A stretch of 64,000 bases of DNA from Sclerurus mexicanus. Taxonomy: Eukaryota > Chordata > Aves > Passeriformes > Furnariidae. The translations under genes were made by a program, and so were the position numbers. The stretch is taken from assembly GCA_013396755.1 (NCBI GenBank), contig VWZF01000291.1, positions 105,800-169,799 on the forward strand, in the 5' to 3' direction. Below, in pieces: positions 26,798-39,305 of this stretch. The notes below the pieces were generated by a model. The model worked only from the letters and a program-made list of their open reading frames with translations. It was not told where the DNA came from and made no database searches. The first letter of the stretch is position 1; each line of letters starts with the position of its first letter.

Positions 26798-26887
26798 AGG
26801 AAGGGATATACAATGACTATCTAGTCCAACTTCCTGACCAGCTCAGGACTGACCAAGTTGAAGCATGTTACAGCAGTGGATGACCAG
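26798..26887 (-). mobile_element. Older CR1 copy, first part (split by the CR1 at 26888)
   Basis: Antisense CR1-like sequence (TCTAGTCCAACTTCCTGACC). It is interrupted at about 26888 by a younger copy in the opposite orientation and resumes at about 27054. Confidence 0.55.
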
Positions 26888-27053
26888 AAGAAGCTGTGGC
26901 TGCCCCTGGATCCCTGGAAGTGTCCAAGGCCAGGCTGGATGGGGCTTGGAGCCGTTTGGGATAGTGGAAGGTGTCCCTGCCCATGGCAGGGGGTGGAAGG
27001 AGATGAGCCTTAAGGTCTTTTCCACACCAAGCCATTCTATGGCTCTGTGATTG
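26888..27053 (+). mobile_element. Younger CR1 3' fragment (type A) nested in an older CR1
   Basis: Contains GAAGCTGTGGCTGCCCCTGG, CCATGGCAGGGGGTGGAAGG and a 3' end with CATTCTATGGCTCTGTGATT. Both flanks are antisense CR1. Confidence 0.85.
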
Positions 27054-27500
27054 ACGACCTCTGTAAGAAGGCTGTTCCAGGGTTTGACCACCTTCTTGGT
27101 AAGGAAAAGCTTCCTCATGTCCAGTCTGAATGTCCCCTGTGCAGCTTTGAAACGTTCCCACACAACCTATCAGTAGATCCTCAGGAAGCTGCAGGGAGCT
27201 GGATGTCCCTCAGTCTCCTTCTGTCCACACTAGACAAGCCCAAACTCCTCAGCTGCTCCTCACAGGACATGCCTTCCAGCCTTTTCCCCAGCTTTGCTGC
27301 CACCTTGGGATGCACCCACAGACCTGCACATCCTTCTCAAACGGTGTGTCCAGAATTGAGGCCACACCAACACTGAACAAAGTGGGACAATCCCCTTCCT
27401 TGGCCCATGGGTTTTGCTGTGCTTGGTGTGCCCCAGGATGTGGTTTTCCCCCTGGGCTGCCTTGGCTTCCTGCAGCTTTACTGATCATCTGGAAGCCCTC
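27054..27500 (-). mobile_element. Older CR1 copy, second part
   Basis: Recognisable antisense blocks are AGGCTGTTCCAGGGTTTGAC, CAAACTCCTCAGCTGCTCCT and TGTGTCCAGAATTGAGGCC. It continues into the domain where CR1 reads TTGGTGTGCCCCAGGATGTG. Confidence 0.75.
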
Positions 27501-28752
27501 CAAGGACCTTGTGGCAAACACAAAGATAATCAAAACCAACAAGCAAAGGAGACTCTGCTAAAGATTCTTCCAAACCTGCTGTTTCTCTGAAAAAAATTCA
27601 ACATCCTAAATGGCCACTGCAATTGTTTTGGTTTAGGTGATCATATAACTTCTAATTTTTAACCCAAACTCCAGAGTGTACACAAGACTACAGCCATAGA
27701 CTAAACACCTAGCAAAAATAAAGAGTTCAAAAATAAGAAGTGCTGAAATTCATGACATGTTTATATTAATTTTTTCATCCAAAATTTAAAACTTGAACAA
27801 GACAACAGCATTAAGCAAAACATGCCAAGCCACTTACATCCTTATTTGTTTAAACTAGAAATCTGATATTTTCTCTAGTCAAGTCTACTGCAACTTTAAA
27901 ATAAATATATCAAAGGCAAAAATGTAAACAGCACCAGTCCAACCTCTTAACAACACAGAAATGAAGTAAATGGGGCAGGATATAGAAAAGTGATATAAAA
28001 CCAGTATTCACTAACCCCTCTATAAATACAACCTAGGCCGAAACATCATATAGAAGATTCAAAAGAAGAATTCCCAGTGCTGATGTACAAGTAATTGTAA
28101 TTCATAATCTTCCTCTTGGTGCATGCCAGATTTTACGAGGGCTATAAATCTTTAACATTATTGAGAAAAAGAAAGGTCTTGAAGACATACATGCCATGTG
28201 TATTAGCTCAGAGAAACCAGATTAATCTGCAGCAATAAAAAAAGCCAATTCTGCTAAGCCTGATTAAATATTTAGGTCATACTGTTTCTGCAGCAGAATT
28301 TGAAAAATGCACAGCAAATAACATCTTCCACTGAGTCTGAAGATTTAATCACTGTATTTTCAAAAGGTAGTTATGTTACGACATGACTCTATGGGAAAGT
28401 CAATATGAAAGTCTTTACAAGAAATGAAAGTTTAAGCTAATTAAACCAGTGCACATTCGTAAACACACCAAACTATCTATCTCTGTACACGTGGGCAGAA
28501 TGTCATGACATGCAGTGAACATTTTACTACTGTTCGTGTTTGATAATTTGTGTTCTAGGAAGTGCCATTAGTCACTGCTCTTCTGTTCCCAAAGATGAAC
28601 CCAACCAAAATACGTTCTGTACTCAAATACTACGTAGAAGATAACAACAGCTTATTAGATCATCCACTCCATGAGAACTGTTGATTTATTTTCTGCCTAA
28701 AATACCACTTATTCATGTTATTTCACATGGTATAGGCAGCTGAAAGGCAAAC

Positions 28753-28770
28753 CATCTATCTATCTATCTC
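28753..28770 (+). repeat. Short (ATCT)n microsatellite
   Basis: About four copies of ATCT lie directly beside the 5' boundary of a CR1 fragment. Confidence 0.8.
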
Positions 28771-28771
28771 A

Positions 28772-28893
28772 GGGCCAGGTTGGACAGGGATTGGAACAAC
28801 CTGGTCTAGGGGAAGATGTCTGGTGGAAGGGGTGGAACAAGATGATTTTTAAGATCCCTTCCAGTCTGAACCATTCCAGGATTCTGTGATTCT
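28772..28893 (+). mobile_element. CR1 LINE 3' tail (type A)
   Basis: Starts at GGGCCAGGTTGGACAGGGAT and ends CCATTCCAGGATTCTGTGAT; the middle is shortened relative to other copies. Confidence 0.85.
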
Positions 28894-29214
28894 TGCCAAC
28901 AGTAAAATACATCATATACATCATGCAAAGTTAGACTTTTGGATTAAACTATTCATTCCTGTCTATTACACTGCTGCTGATGACATGGCACTGATGAACC
29001 ACAGCAGAAATACTGCTGTGCGTTTGTTTTTCAGTACCAAGACTGTTATTAAAGATTGATGTGCTACGTTCATGGAAAGGTGGTTTGGGCTTCTTTGGGG
29101 TGAGTTTCTGTGGTGTTACTTAAACTGTTAAGTCTCTTAAGAAACTCCTCATTTTTCATTCAGGTTTTTTTGGTTATTATTCTTATCTTAGAGTTGTAAG
29201 TACAATGAAATTGA

Positions 29215-29800
29215 TCTTAGGAGGTCCCTAGCACAACCTCCTCCTCAAAGCAGGGTTAAAACTGACTCCACACCTAGAGGCTTATCTAGTTTGGTCTCAA
29301 AAGCCTTCAGGGACAGAGACTCTACAACCTTTCTGTGCTGCTGTGCCAGTACTCCCCTGACCACGGAAAATTGCCTTCTTCCATCAGGCTGGAACCTCCT
29401 GACCATTCTCCCTCGTCTTCCTTCTTCCTCATCACACACTTCTATATAAAGAGCCTGGCTCCCTCTCCTCAGTAACCTCCTTCTACACATGAGAATGCTG
29501 CCCACTCTTTCTCTGGCTCCTTTCTCCTGCTGTAGCCCTGCTCTGGAGCCTTTTCTCCAGGCTAAACAAGCCCAGTTCCCCCAGACCACCTCCCCACACC
29601 AGACCCCAAACACCACGGAGCCCTCCACTGAGCCTGTCCCCGCTGGGCACGTTCCTCCTGTGTCTAGAGGCCCAAAACCTGGATGCAGTTTTCCAGGTGT
29701 CTTCCAGTGGTCTTGCACTGTCACAACACAACTCCCACGGGGCTCTCAGGTGCTTCCCACCAAGTCCCATGGACATGGATGTGTCAGCTCTCCAGTAATC
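29215..29800 (-). mobile_element. Old CR1 LINE segment
   Basis: Antisense CR1 with the blocks CTACAACCTTTCTGTGCTGC, GGAGCCTTTTCTCCAGGCTA and CTGGATGCAGTTTTCCAGGT. The minus-strand open frames of 115-159 codons here are remnants of CR1 ORF2, not genes. Confidence 0.7.
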
Positions 29801-31810
29801 CCTGACCTGATCCTTTTCCACTGCTGGCACTTTCCTTCCTTCTTGACCCCCACCTAAGCAACATTCTCATAGCTTTCTAAAAATACTTCATCCCTGCAGG
29901 TCTTCTTTGCAGATACAAGTACCCCTGAATTTGTACCTTACAGCACAGAGCAATGACAGGATTGTAAATGGCATTATTGCAAAACAGCAGTTTGGGGGCA
30001 AGGGGTCATTATAGGGTTAAAGGTGCTGTAACAACACAGAAAAGGATGAAAATCATTTAAATACTTACAAAGCGATTATTTGTGATAATGTGTCACAGAC
30101 ATAAGTTCCCATGCCCTGAAGCAGCACTCTGTCACAGCACTGGCCAAGTGTACAAAACAGTCTTATGAGAGGAGAATTATCTTTATGCATGAAAGTATTT
30201 ACAGTGAAGGAGGGCAAGGAAATGAAAACCAAACAAGCTCTGGAGATGTCTGATAGACTGAAAACGAAACGAGCAATATATGAGATTCTTCTATAGAAAG
30301 GCCAAATTAGTTCTGTACAGATGAAGTTCCATCAAAAAGAACAAAAGGATTTGTATATTAAAAGCAGACACAAGCAACTGTTGACCCATAAGCAAAAAAA
30401 GATATGAAAGAGCTCGGAGGAAATGTCTATTCAGTTCTGATGTTTCAGACAAAGGGCGAAGGCTTTAATCACCCAGATGCACCGGTTACTTGGAAGGCAC
30501 ATATCCCTGGCAGCTTAAGAGATGCTACTATGGGAATGTTGTTTTGGAAACCTCCTGTGCTTTTATCCTTTGGCTAGACACTTGTGATAATTCACAGGCT
30601 CTGCAGGGGATTACAGGGATGCTACGACACCCTCATTAATGCGGACATTTGCATCTCCGTCTGCCTGGACTGGAAAATCCTCTGCTGAGAGCTGGGATGG
30701 AGCACAGCAGACCCGGGCACACAACTAACAAGCTGCAGAAACATGTCTCTACACAACTTCACTTTAAATCTATTCACTGCAGAACTAAGTGTATTTACTT
30801 TGCCTGAAAGCCTGTTCTTTCCTAAACTTGCTGAAGGCCATTACCATTAAAGAGGTTGAATCACTCAACAGTTATAAAGGCCTGGTGCACATTAAAGTTG
30901 TTAAATCCTGACTCTTTCTCCTGTACCTGTAGTTTCACCCTCCTTTTACACGTGTCAGATGATTCAAAGTGCAATATTCTCTCTATGAGCCGTGCAAATG
31001 CCAGTGAGAGTGTATGGTGGTGGTAAATACCTTGGTTTGAATACTGAAGAGACTCAGAAATTACACAGACTGTTGTTTTGTATTCCTAAAAGCCCTCAGA
31101 AAGCCTGTTTGAAAATGCTCACTGAAGTGTGGAGTCTGAATGCACTGAAAATTTCCATGTGTGGTGGAAAAGTTTCTGGGTGCACCTTGGAGGGCACAGA
31201 CACAGGTCAGCTGCGTGTTATACTGCTCTGGCAGTCACTCATACCTACCCTGGCTTCACACACTAGACAGATACAATGACATCGGTTAAAATGTGAAATA
31301 AGCATCAGTCTGACAAGGGGAAAAAAAAGGAAAAATATTTATAATCAGCGCAGTATTTTTTGCTGTATTTTTGTTTCATACTCATGTTTACTTAGAACCA
31401 TCACGCTATTTCAGTTTGTCAGATAAATCCCTGTAAGTTCATTAGTCATTCATTTCTTTACATCACAGTGCACTGCTTTTTCCAAAGAGAAAATTTCTAA
31501 AAAGGAAAGAGTACGTGCTGTATCTGAATAAACCACTAATGAGCCAAATACCCTGCAAATGAGGATAAATGACAGGTTCAAGCAAGTCCCCATCCTGAGT
31601 CACTGCTGCTTAAGGTACACTGTCCCATAAACATGTTCCATTCAAAACAAACCCAGACAACACTGCAGTTTCTAGGATTCTACTGGAATGGTAAATAAGA
31701 GTTTCTAAAAAACCATTAGAATTCGTTTGGTCTTCTAAATCTCAGAAAAATCTTCTGCAGGACAAAATATTGGTAATTCAAACAGACTCTTTATAATGCA
31801 AAGGCTATAG

Positions 31811-31869
31811 GGATCACATCCAGATGATCCTTTAGGTCCCTTCCAACCCAAACCATTCTATGATCCTCA
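31811..31869 (+). mobile_element. CR1 3' tail only
   Basis: The stretch GGTCCCTTCCAACCCAAACC then ATTCTATGATCC is a near-perfect CR1 3' end; almost nothing upstream is retained. Confidence 0.8.
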
Positions 31870-33922
31870 TTGTACATTAGACATCCAAGCCCCGAATAGC
31901 ACAGTGGGATACAACCTAGCAAACATTTTAGTGGCCTTAACATTTTTCCAGGAAAGCTAAAAGAAATCAAAATTGTACTAGCAGGATTGGAATAATGCTA
32001 CTGGCTTTCTCATTTTTGCTTCCTTTAGCTATTAAATGTGCAGAAAATGTAAGTGATGCAACTCAGAACAACCTCGGTCTACTCTGCAACTTCTTCTGTA
32101 AAACAATCACTGGAAATGTATCACAAAAATAGTGATTTCTCTACAGGTTTCCTCAGATATTTCTTCCTCTCAATCACAAGACACTCAAGTTCAACAAGTT
32201 TTATGTTTTCACCAAAATATAAGTTCAATTCCCCAATTTGGAGACTATTATCAAATTACACTATTTCCAAAGAGCTTATGTGGCACAGTGACTACGAATG
32301 GGCCATGCAGAATAATTAAAGACGGCACTACGGGGCGTTCTCCCTCAGAACTCCAGCTCTCTGTGACACGTGTGATGCTCTGGGTTCCCTGAAACAGGGG
32401 TCAAGATCCAACAAACCCCTAGTCCTATGCTGGTTTTTTTGTGTACTCACATGTCCTGCCCAGGAATGACTTGCAGTTTGCAAGACAGTCAAGTACCACA
32501 TGATTTTCCGGATGGCAGAAGACAAATGAGTTGTAGTAGTGCCTTGGGCCCCCAAAATGACAAAATTACCCCACAGGTTTTGGCCTACAAGTCAGTAGAG
32601 ACATAAAAAGTGATCAAGGGAAGAGCAGACTACTCTGTCCAAAGCTGAGCTCTTGGAGTGGTGCATATTTAAGTACAAAATACCTTTTTGAGCCAGGCAA
32701 CCAACAAGTGTCATTTTTAAGGAGTCCTGTGCCATTGCCTGCAGAGCAGGAAATAGTTCAACCACTCTGCTCCATGTGAGAAGACCACGAGACAGAGAGA
32801 AGCAACCTTTCCCCAGGAGCCCTCCGTAGTTCACCCTGATCCAATCCGTCTCTAAATGAAGCTGTCAGCCTGTCCATCTGGAAGTCTCCACCACCCGTGA
32901 GCTGCAAACACTTCCAATGGCACGCGGGGCACAACAGATGGGGGATGAGGGTATTACTGTCCCATCAGGTGCCCACTCAGAATCCCCAGCGGGTTCAACC
33001 AGGCTTAAACCAAGTTCAGTGATATTTCCATGTTGGAAACAGCTGATATCAGCCTAAAACCTCACCTCCATATGTTACACACAGGCAAAAACAGGCGAGC
33101 CCACATGGAGTACTCCTCTTGTTGTTGACACTGCTAAAGCAGCATTTTAATACGTTTGACCACAACTACACTCAATTCTAAGTAACAAAGGATGCTTCTT
33201 TCCTTTTAAAAATTAACTTCATTCTATTTGAATCACTAAGTCAGACCAGCAAGAGCACATTTGCTACTAATATTCTCTTTTCCCTTGTCTGAACAATTGT
33301 TGTCTCCCCTTTTGTCACAGCCTTTCCTCCTAATTGCAATGACACCTCCCAATTTTGGAATGGTTGATCAGCTTATAAGCTTCCCCACAGCTAATCTAGG
33401 TCAACAAGCTACTAATAAGGCCAGCATATGTTTCTTTAACACTATTGAGATCTTTATAAATCACTTCTGTCTCCCAACAAAAGCTACTCCATGGATTTGA
33501 AAACCTCTCTATGTTTAAGTAGTAACAGTAAGAGAAGAGAATGAACAATATAAAAAGCACCTGTACACAGAGTATGGTGTCTGTGCCTGTGAACAGCTCA
33601 GGGAAGGGCAAGGCAAAGCAGCACAAGGTTGAACAGGTGACTGCAAAAATCTCTCCAGGTACCCTGCTGTGCACACAACTGACAGTCCAGCAAAGTTCAG
33701 ACCCAGTGGCTTGAAGCTGCGTGACTTTCCATTTCCACAATGCCCTCTTTCAAACATTGCCTGAGAGTATCATGAAGGCCCTTTTTCTGAGGAGACATCA
33801 GTTTTCACTCTACTTGGAATGTCTAATAAAAATGAGATTACCACTTTCGCAACACACTGCACTGCATGGGGGTTAAAAAAATCTCAGTATAAAGCAGTTT
33901 ATTATAGACAGAATATAATTTT

Positions 33923-34085
33923 ATCATAGAATCGCACAATGGTTTGGGTTGGAAGGGGCCTTCAAGATCATCCAGTGCCATGGGCAGGGACACCTCCCAC
34001 CAGCCCAGGGTGCTCCAAGCCCCGTCCAACCTCCCCTTTGACACTCCCAGGGATCCAGGGGCAGCCACAGCTTCTCTGGGCAACC
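33923..34085 (-). mobile_element. CR1 LINE 3' fragment (type A)
   Basis: Starts ATCATAGAATCGCACAATGG and TTTGGGTTGGAAGGGGCC; ends at the GGGGCAGCCACAGCTTCTCT block. The segment between the 3' end and the GGGCAGGGACACC block is shortened. Confidence 0.9.
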
Positions 34086-36191
34086 AAAGTGAAGAACATG
34101 GAGAGAAAAAAAACAAACACAAATTTTTCAAAGTAAGAAATTCACCAGGCAGAGTGTTGTAAAGCAGTGTACGTTTGCTGGGATGAGCAGGTCATCTGTT
34201 ACTGCTTTAAAGCAAACACAGAAAATCAAATAAGCTGGCTGACTTGCAATAAAAAACCTGAAGTTGTATCCACAGAAAGATGCTCTTTGCCTGTTTATCT
34301 CAGTGACATGATGTCAGCATGAAACTATTTGGGGACAGGAATTACCCAAAGCCACTGTTCATATGAGCAGGTCCCCCCAAAGCAGAGAATTGGAGGGTGG
34401 GGCTGCAGGGCATCCTGCACCACCAGTGAAAAGCAATATAAACCTAAGGTTAAAAACCTCTTTTAGAAAACTTAGAGAACAGTCATACTGTTGTGATAAC
34501 TTTCATTGAGGTAATTTCTCCCTAGCACAACTACTATCCATGTGTGAGGTGAAAGAGAAGAAAAAAAATTACCTGTTATTCTTGAACAGGTGAGACCACA
34601 GATACTTAGATTTCACTATCAGATACCAGGGATTTGTGACTATTCCCTTCCCAATATCTGCAGAGGCAGATTTCACTGCTTTAGTGAAACTGCTCATTAG
34701 CCTCAATTCCTTCTTCTCTTTTGGTTATAAAAAAGGAACTGGCAAGCTGATGCTCAGAGGGTTCAGTATTTAAAAGCTCTGGCCACAGGGCATTAATTCC
34801 AAGAAGCCCTTTCCAAGCTTGATCTTTTATGATGATATAATTCAATCTGTGAAGCATCTCAATCTCTGCTGCTGTGGGAGCAGAGTCTCTTTTCTCTAGG
34901 GTTTGCTATTACAAACACTTCTCTATTATGATTAAGAGATCAGTAAACTGAGATTTAATTTAATGGCCCAATTAAGAGATGAAGGTCTGAACCCAGAATA
35001 TGAAGATCTTGTCTATTGACAGTTCCTACAGAGTCACCACAGCCCAGGCGTCCTGTGTGTGTGGTGTGACACAAACCTGTGTGTTTCAAAGATCCCCAGA
35101 GCTGTGCAGCTCTAAGCAACATAAATCCCTTGTTCCAGCAGTACCAACAGAGGAAGAAAAAAGGAGGGAGGAACTAGTGTTCGTGTTAAGTGTTCATAAA
35201 GGCACAGGCTGGTGATTTTGCTGTGAATCCATCACTGACATCTAACCAGTGCTATCTTGCTTTTGGTTACTGAAAGCTGACACTCTGAAATCAGACTTTT
35301 TCAAAATAACATTTCCTAGGGTCAATGGGTCCCAACTCTCAAATCTGGAACAATTTTAGGAGGTTTACTATCTGAAAAATGGCTCTAATTTAACACCATT
35401 CATTCCTCTGATGGAAGAAAGAAGCCAGAATAACAAGTTTAACAGAATTACTGCATACTCGATCCACCTAATTTGATTTGCTCAATTTAGGCATCTCCAT
35501 TAAAGTCTGAAATGACAATTTAGCTAAAATCTTGCAATTTAAAAATCACAACTCCGGTATGAGAAGAAATACTTATGTTCTACCCACATTTCCAAAAGAG
35601 AATTAAATTAGAAAGCAAATAACTTTGAAGCATTCATGCAGCAACCTGGCTCCTTCTTTCAAGTTTTTCTCCTTAAGAAGCACCTTTGATTTGGGTAACT
35701 CCATCTCACTAGTTCTCCCAACTATCCTATCATTATTCTCCAGTGAAGAGGAAACTTTGTGTAAAAGAGCTTCCTGAAAACACTGTGGAGATCAAAGAAA
35801 AAAAAAGGGCAGGAAAACCAGAATGCTCACAGAGTATAAAGACGTGTGGGAGAGAAATTTGTTTATCTTCCTCTGTGAGCAGTCTAGTGAGTTTTGAGAC
35901 AGCAATTACATCTCACTATTGGCACTGCTAGAAAGTATTATTAAGCAATTCATAAATTCTGATTTCATCACATTCACACACTAACAATTTCAGATTTTTC
36001 AGTTCAGTGTGGCCCCCAATGTGCAGGTCAGATCACACATGTCTTCCTGCTCCACAAACATTTTTTCTTCTCTGCTGAACACACAGTGATCCACACAAAT
36101 TTCTCTGGGCAGAGACTGGACTGAGAGCAGCCCTGAGGACGAGGACCAGGGAGTGCTGGTGAATGAGAAATTTATTTACAATAAGGGAAAC

Positions 36192-36320
36192 ATTCAAGGC
36201 CAGGTTGGATGGGGCTTGGAGCAACCTGGGATAGAGGAAGCTGTCCCTTCCCATGGCAGGGCGTGGGACTAGATGAGTTTTAAGGTCCCTTCCAACCCAA
36301 ACCAATCTGGGATTCTATGA
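36192..36320 (+). mobile_element. CR1 LINE 3' tail (type A)
   Basis: Contains CAAGGCCAGGTTGGATGGGG and a 3' end CCCTTCCAACCCAAACCAAT. It could pair with the opposite copy at 33923 in RNA. Confidence 0.88.
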
Positions 36321-39138
36321 AATACATTGCAGTAGCAATACAATGTTTCTGTAGAAACACACACACTACAACTTAAAGACAATTTTTAGTCCAGCATAAG
36401 CCAAGCTTCAAAAGCACAGTTAAAAGTAACATCATGTACTCGTTCCTAAAGAACTGTCATAAATATTTTCACTCAAGAAAATCCCACCAGACTCATATAA
36501 GAGGAAACCATACCAGAGAAATTAAATTACTAATGCAGGAAACAATAAAATCAATGTTTTGGGGTGACCTGAAACATCTCAAATACAGCAGCACATATCA
36601 GAATGGATTGCAATTTTTCAAGGTAGCTTATAAAACACAACTGACCCCAAGAAATTATGAAGATTGTACTGAAAAGGGAATGCAGGGCTTCATTCTCTCA
36701 GGTGAGAGACTTGATGAACCCCAGCAACGCAGTCAGACTTCACAAACATGGATATTTAAGCACACGACATACAACTGTATTTAAAAGAAACCTACAACAA
36801 GTGTTACAGGCTCAGGCTTTGCTCCCACAGCAGGGACAGCAGGGCTGTGATGGCACTCAGGCACAACCCACTGCATCCTGTAGCATGCACAAGCTGAAGT
36901 CTCTGTCCTGTGTTCCTTTTAAGCACTCCTTCTTCTCTAATTCCACCCAACTCCTGTGAGCATCAGGAGAACTCTCACAAACCTCATTCTCCATGTTGTT
37001 CCCTGAATCTCACTGAAAACCCTCTGTGACAGCCACAGAAATCAACAAAATATGACACTGATATAATGACATGCCACTTTGGGATATTTAAGTTCTTTAG
37101 GTCATCCAACAGGGAGAAGCACAACTAATAAAATGTTCTTAGTGCCTCACACAGCCCAGCACACAAACAGCTGTGGTGATAACGTGGATGAAAAAGGAAA
37201 CTGGGTGTTGCTTCCAGCGTCATAAAGTCATTTAACATTAAAAGTGAACATCTAATTAGTGAGGTGTATGGCAACCTCTAGTGGCATATGCCTGCTTAGA
37301 AAACAGCAAACATTCCAACATATGAAGCCATAGGAAAAGCATTTGCCTGAAGTGATCTGTTGTCTTCTTGTCACTGACTTTATTCAAATGATGTGGTGAG
37401 GAGATGCCAGAACACGCTTGATCCGAGGAAGACTCTCCAAGTGTTCCATATCTACAGCAGGCAGGCAAGTTGCAGGAAAGCCAAATATCATGAAAGCTGT
37501 TTCAAACATGTTGAAGGAATTAATGCCAACTGACTTGCAGTTTTGAATGACAAACCAAATACCTGCACTACTCTACAGGTATATTTAAATACAATGTAAA
37601 GATACTTCACAGAGCAGTGCAGTATCACTATGCAGATAAAACAGCTCTGTGTAATTAAATACAAACCTTTGGTAACAGCAGATAGAGAAGGGAAGGATTG
37701 AAAAGACTGAGAAATGTACATCAGAGGATGTCTAGCACGAAGTGAATACTGCCCTGGATCTTACTGTGAAACATCTATTACTTCTATTTTTACTTCTTAC
37801 ACTTGTGATAGGTTTATACAAATCTGACCATTTTCATGCTTGCTGGAACGTGATACAAATTACCCAGCATTATGAGGTTGTATTTTACTGAGCTCTTAGC
37901 AGTATGTTGAATATTCCCAGCTCACTCTTTCATAGAAAATAGTCTTCAGCTTTTGAAACAATTGGCTGTCTCTGCTCAGAATGGGATTAGGAAAAAGCCT
38001 GCGTGGAAATGGAATTACTTCTCACATTAAGGAAGGGGTCATTAGCGCATCTGGTGAGGCTTAAATTATGACTGTCTATTCAGTTGTATTGCTAAGCAGT
38101 TTTTAAGTGTTTCACAGCTACTTAATTTAGAAACCTATACCCTGAAATACTTCATGAAATACAAAGTACTATCTTCTTTTTAGGCTTTTCCTTCACAGAA
38201 AACACTTTCCCTTTATGGATACTGCGCTTTGTACTTTCAGAGATGCTTGTACTCTGATGGTAGAAGCAGAATAGGAGTATAAATATAAATATTCTGCTTT
38301 GGCATCATGGAACATCACTGCCAGCTAAATTTAGTAATTGTGGGTAAAAGACTTCCTGAGGTAGAAAAAAGACAGACCATATATGACTCAAACATCAATC
38401 TCTTAAGAAATACTTGTATTCTTACTACTTTTCTTCATAACTGAAACTTTATAACAAATCTGTGTCTTTTGAGAGGAAATCAGGTTAAAATACCTCCTTT
38501 ATGGTGCTTAAACCTGCCAAGGAACCCACGGCTGTAAAGCTCCTGAGAAGAAAATGCAGTAAAGTCTTACAGGAGACAGCTGACCCCTGAACTGGCTCTT
38601 CCTTCCAGCCTGCCCATGTCCTAGTCACACAGGACTTTTTATAGTACGCTCTCCTGATTTATAAACAATCATGATCACCATGACAAATTAAATCCCAGTC
38701 TTTGTGGTAATTTCTGGCTATTGTCCAGATGTACAGTTTGATAACTCCGGAATAAGGACATCTCCCCCTAATACTCCTCTTGTTTTTCTGGTTCTGTTTC
38801 AAATCTAAAGGTACTTCCTTCATGACAAGCTCCACTATATAATAATATGGAGTGTCTGGCTATGACAAGGCAGAATCTTAAAAGTAACAGCATGGAATAT
38901 TTATTAATTATGTAAAAATATCGTATATAATATAGATCTTACTCCCTGTTACTTTGCTTCTTCAGGTGATGAGTATGACCATTTTCTTCATCAATCCTTA
39001 CATTATTTCCAACCAGAACCATACAGCCCCAACCCTCTTGGCACCCAAGGGTTGGGATAACCAACATCCTTCTCGTACTGTTATCCCACCAGACTAACAG
39101 CTCTGCAATCCTCCAAATGCACTGAGGTCTCAGACTAA

Positions 39139-39305
39139 TTCACAGAACCAAAGAATAGAACCACAGAATTTTAGGTTGGAAAAACCCTCTACAAGGTCAT
39201 GGAGTGCAACCATCCCCCAGCACTGCCAAGGCCACCACTAACTCCTGTCCCCAAGTGCCACATCCACAGGGCTTTTAAATCCCTGCAGGGATGGGGACTC
39301 CAGCA
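39139..39305 (-). mobile_element. CR1 LINE 3' fragment (type B)
   Basis: Antisense: AGAATTTTAGGTTGGAAAAA, then GCACTGCCAAGGCCACCACT and GGGCTTTTAAATCCCTGCAG. Confidence 0.88.

Noticed and set aside
29245..29724. 159-codon minus-strand open frame that could suggest a gene
   Set aside because: It coincides with old CR1 sequence and resembles the ORF2 C-terminal region; not a cellular gene.
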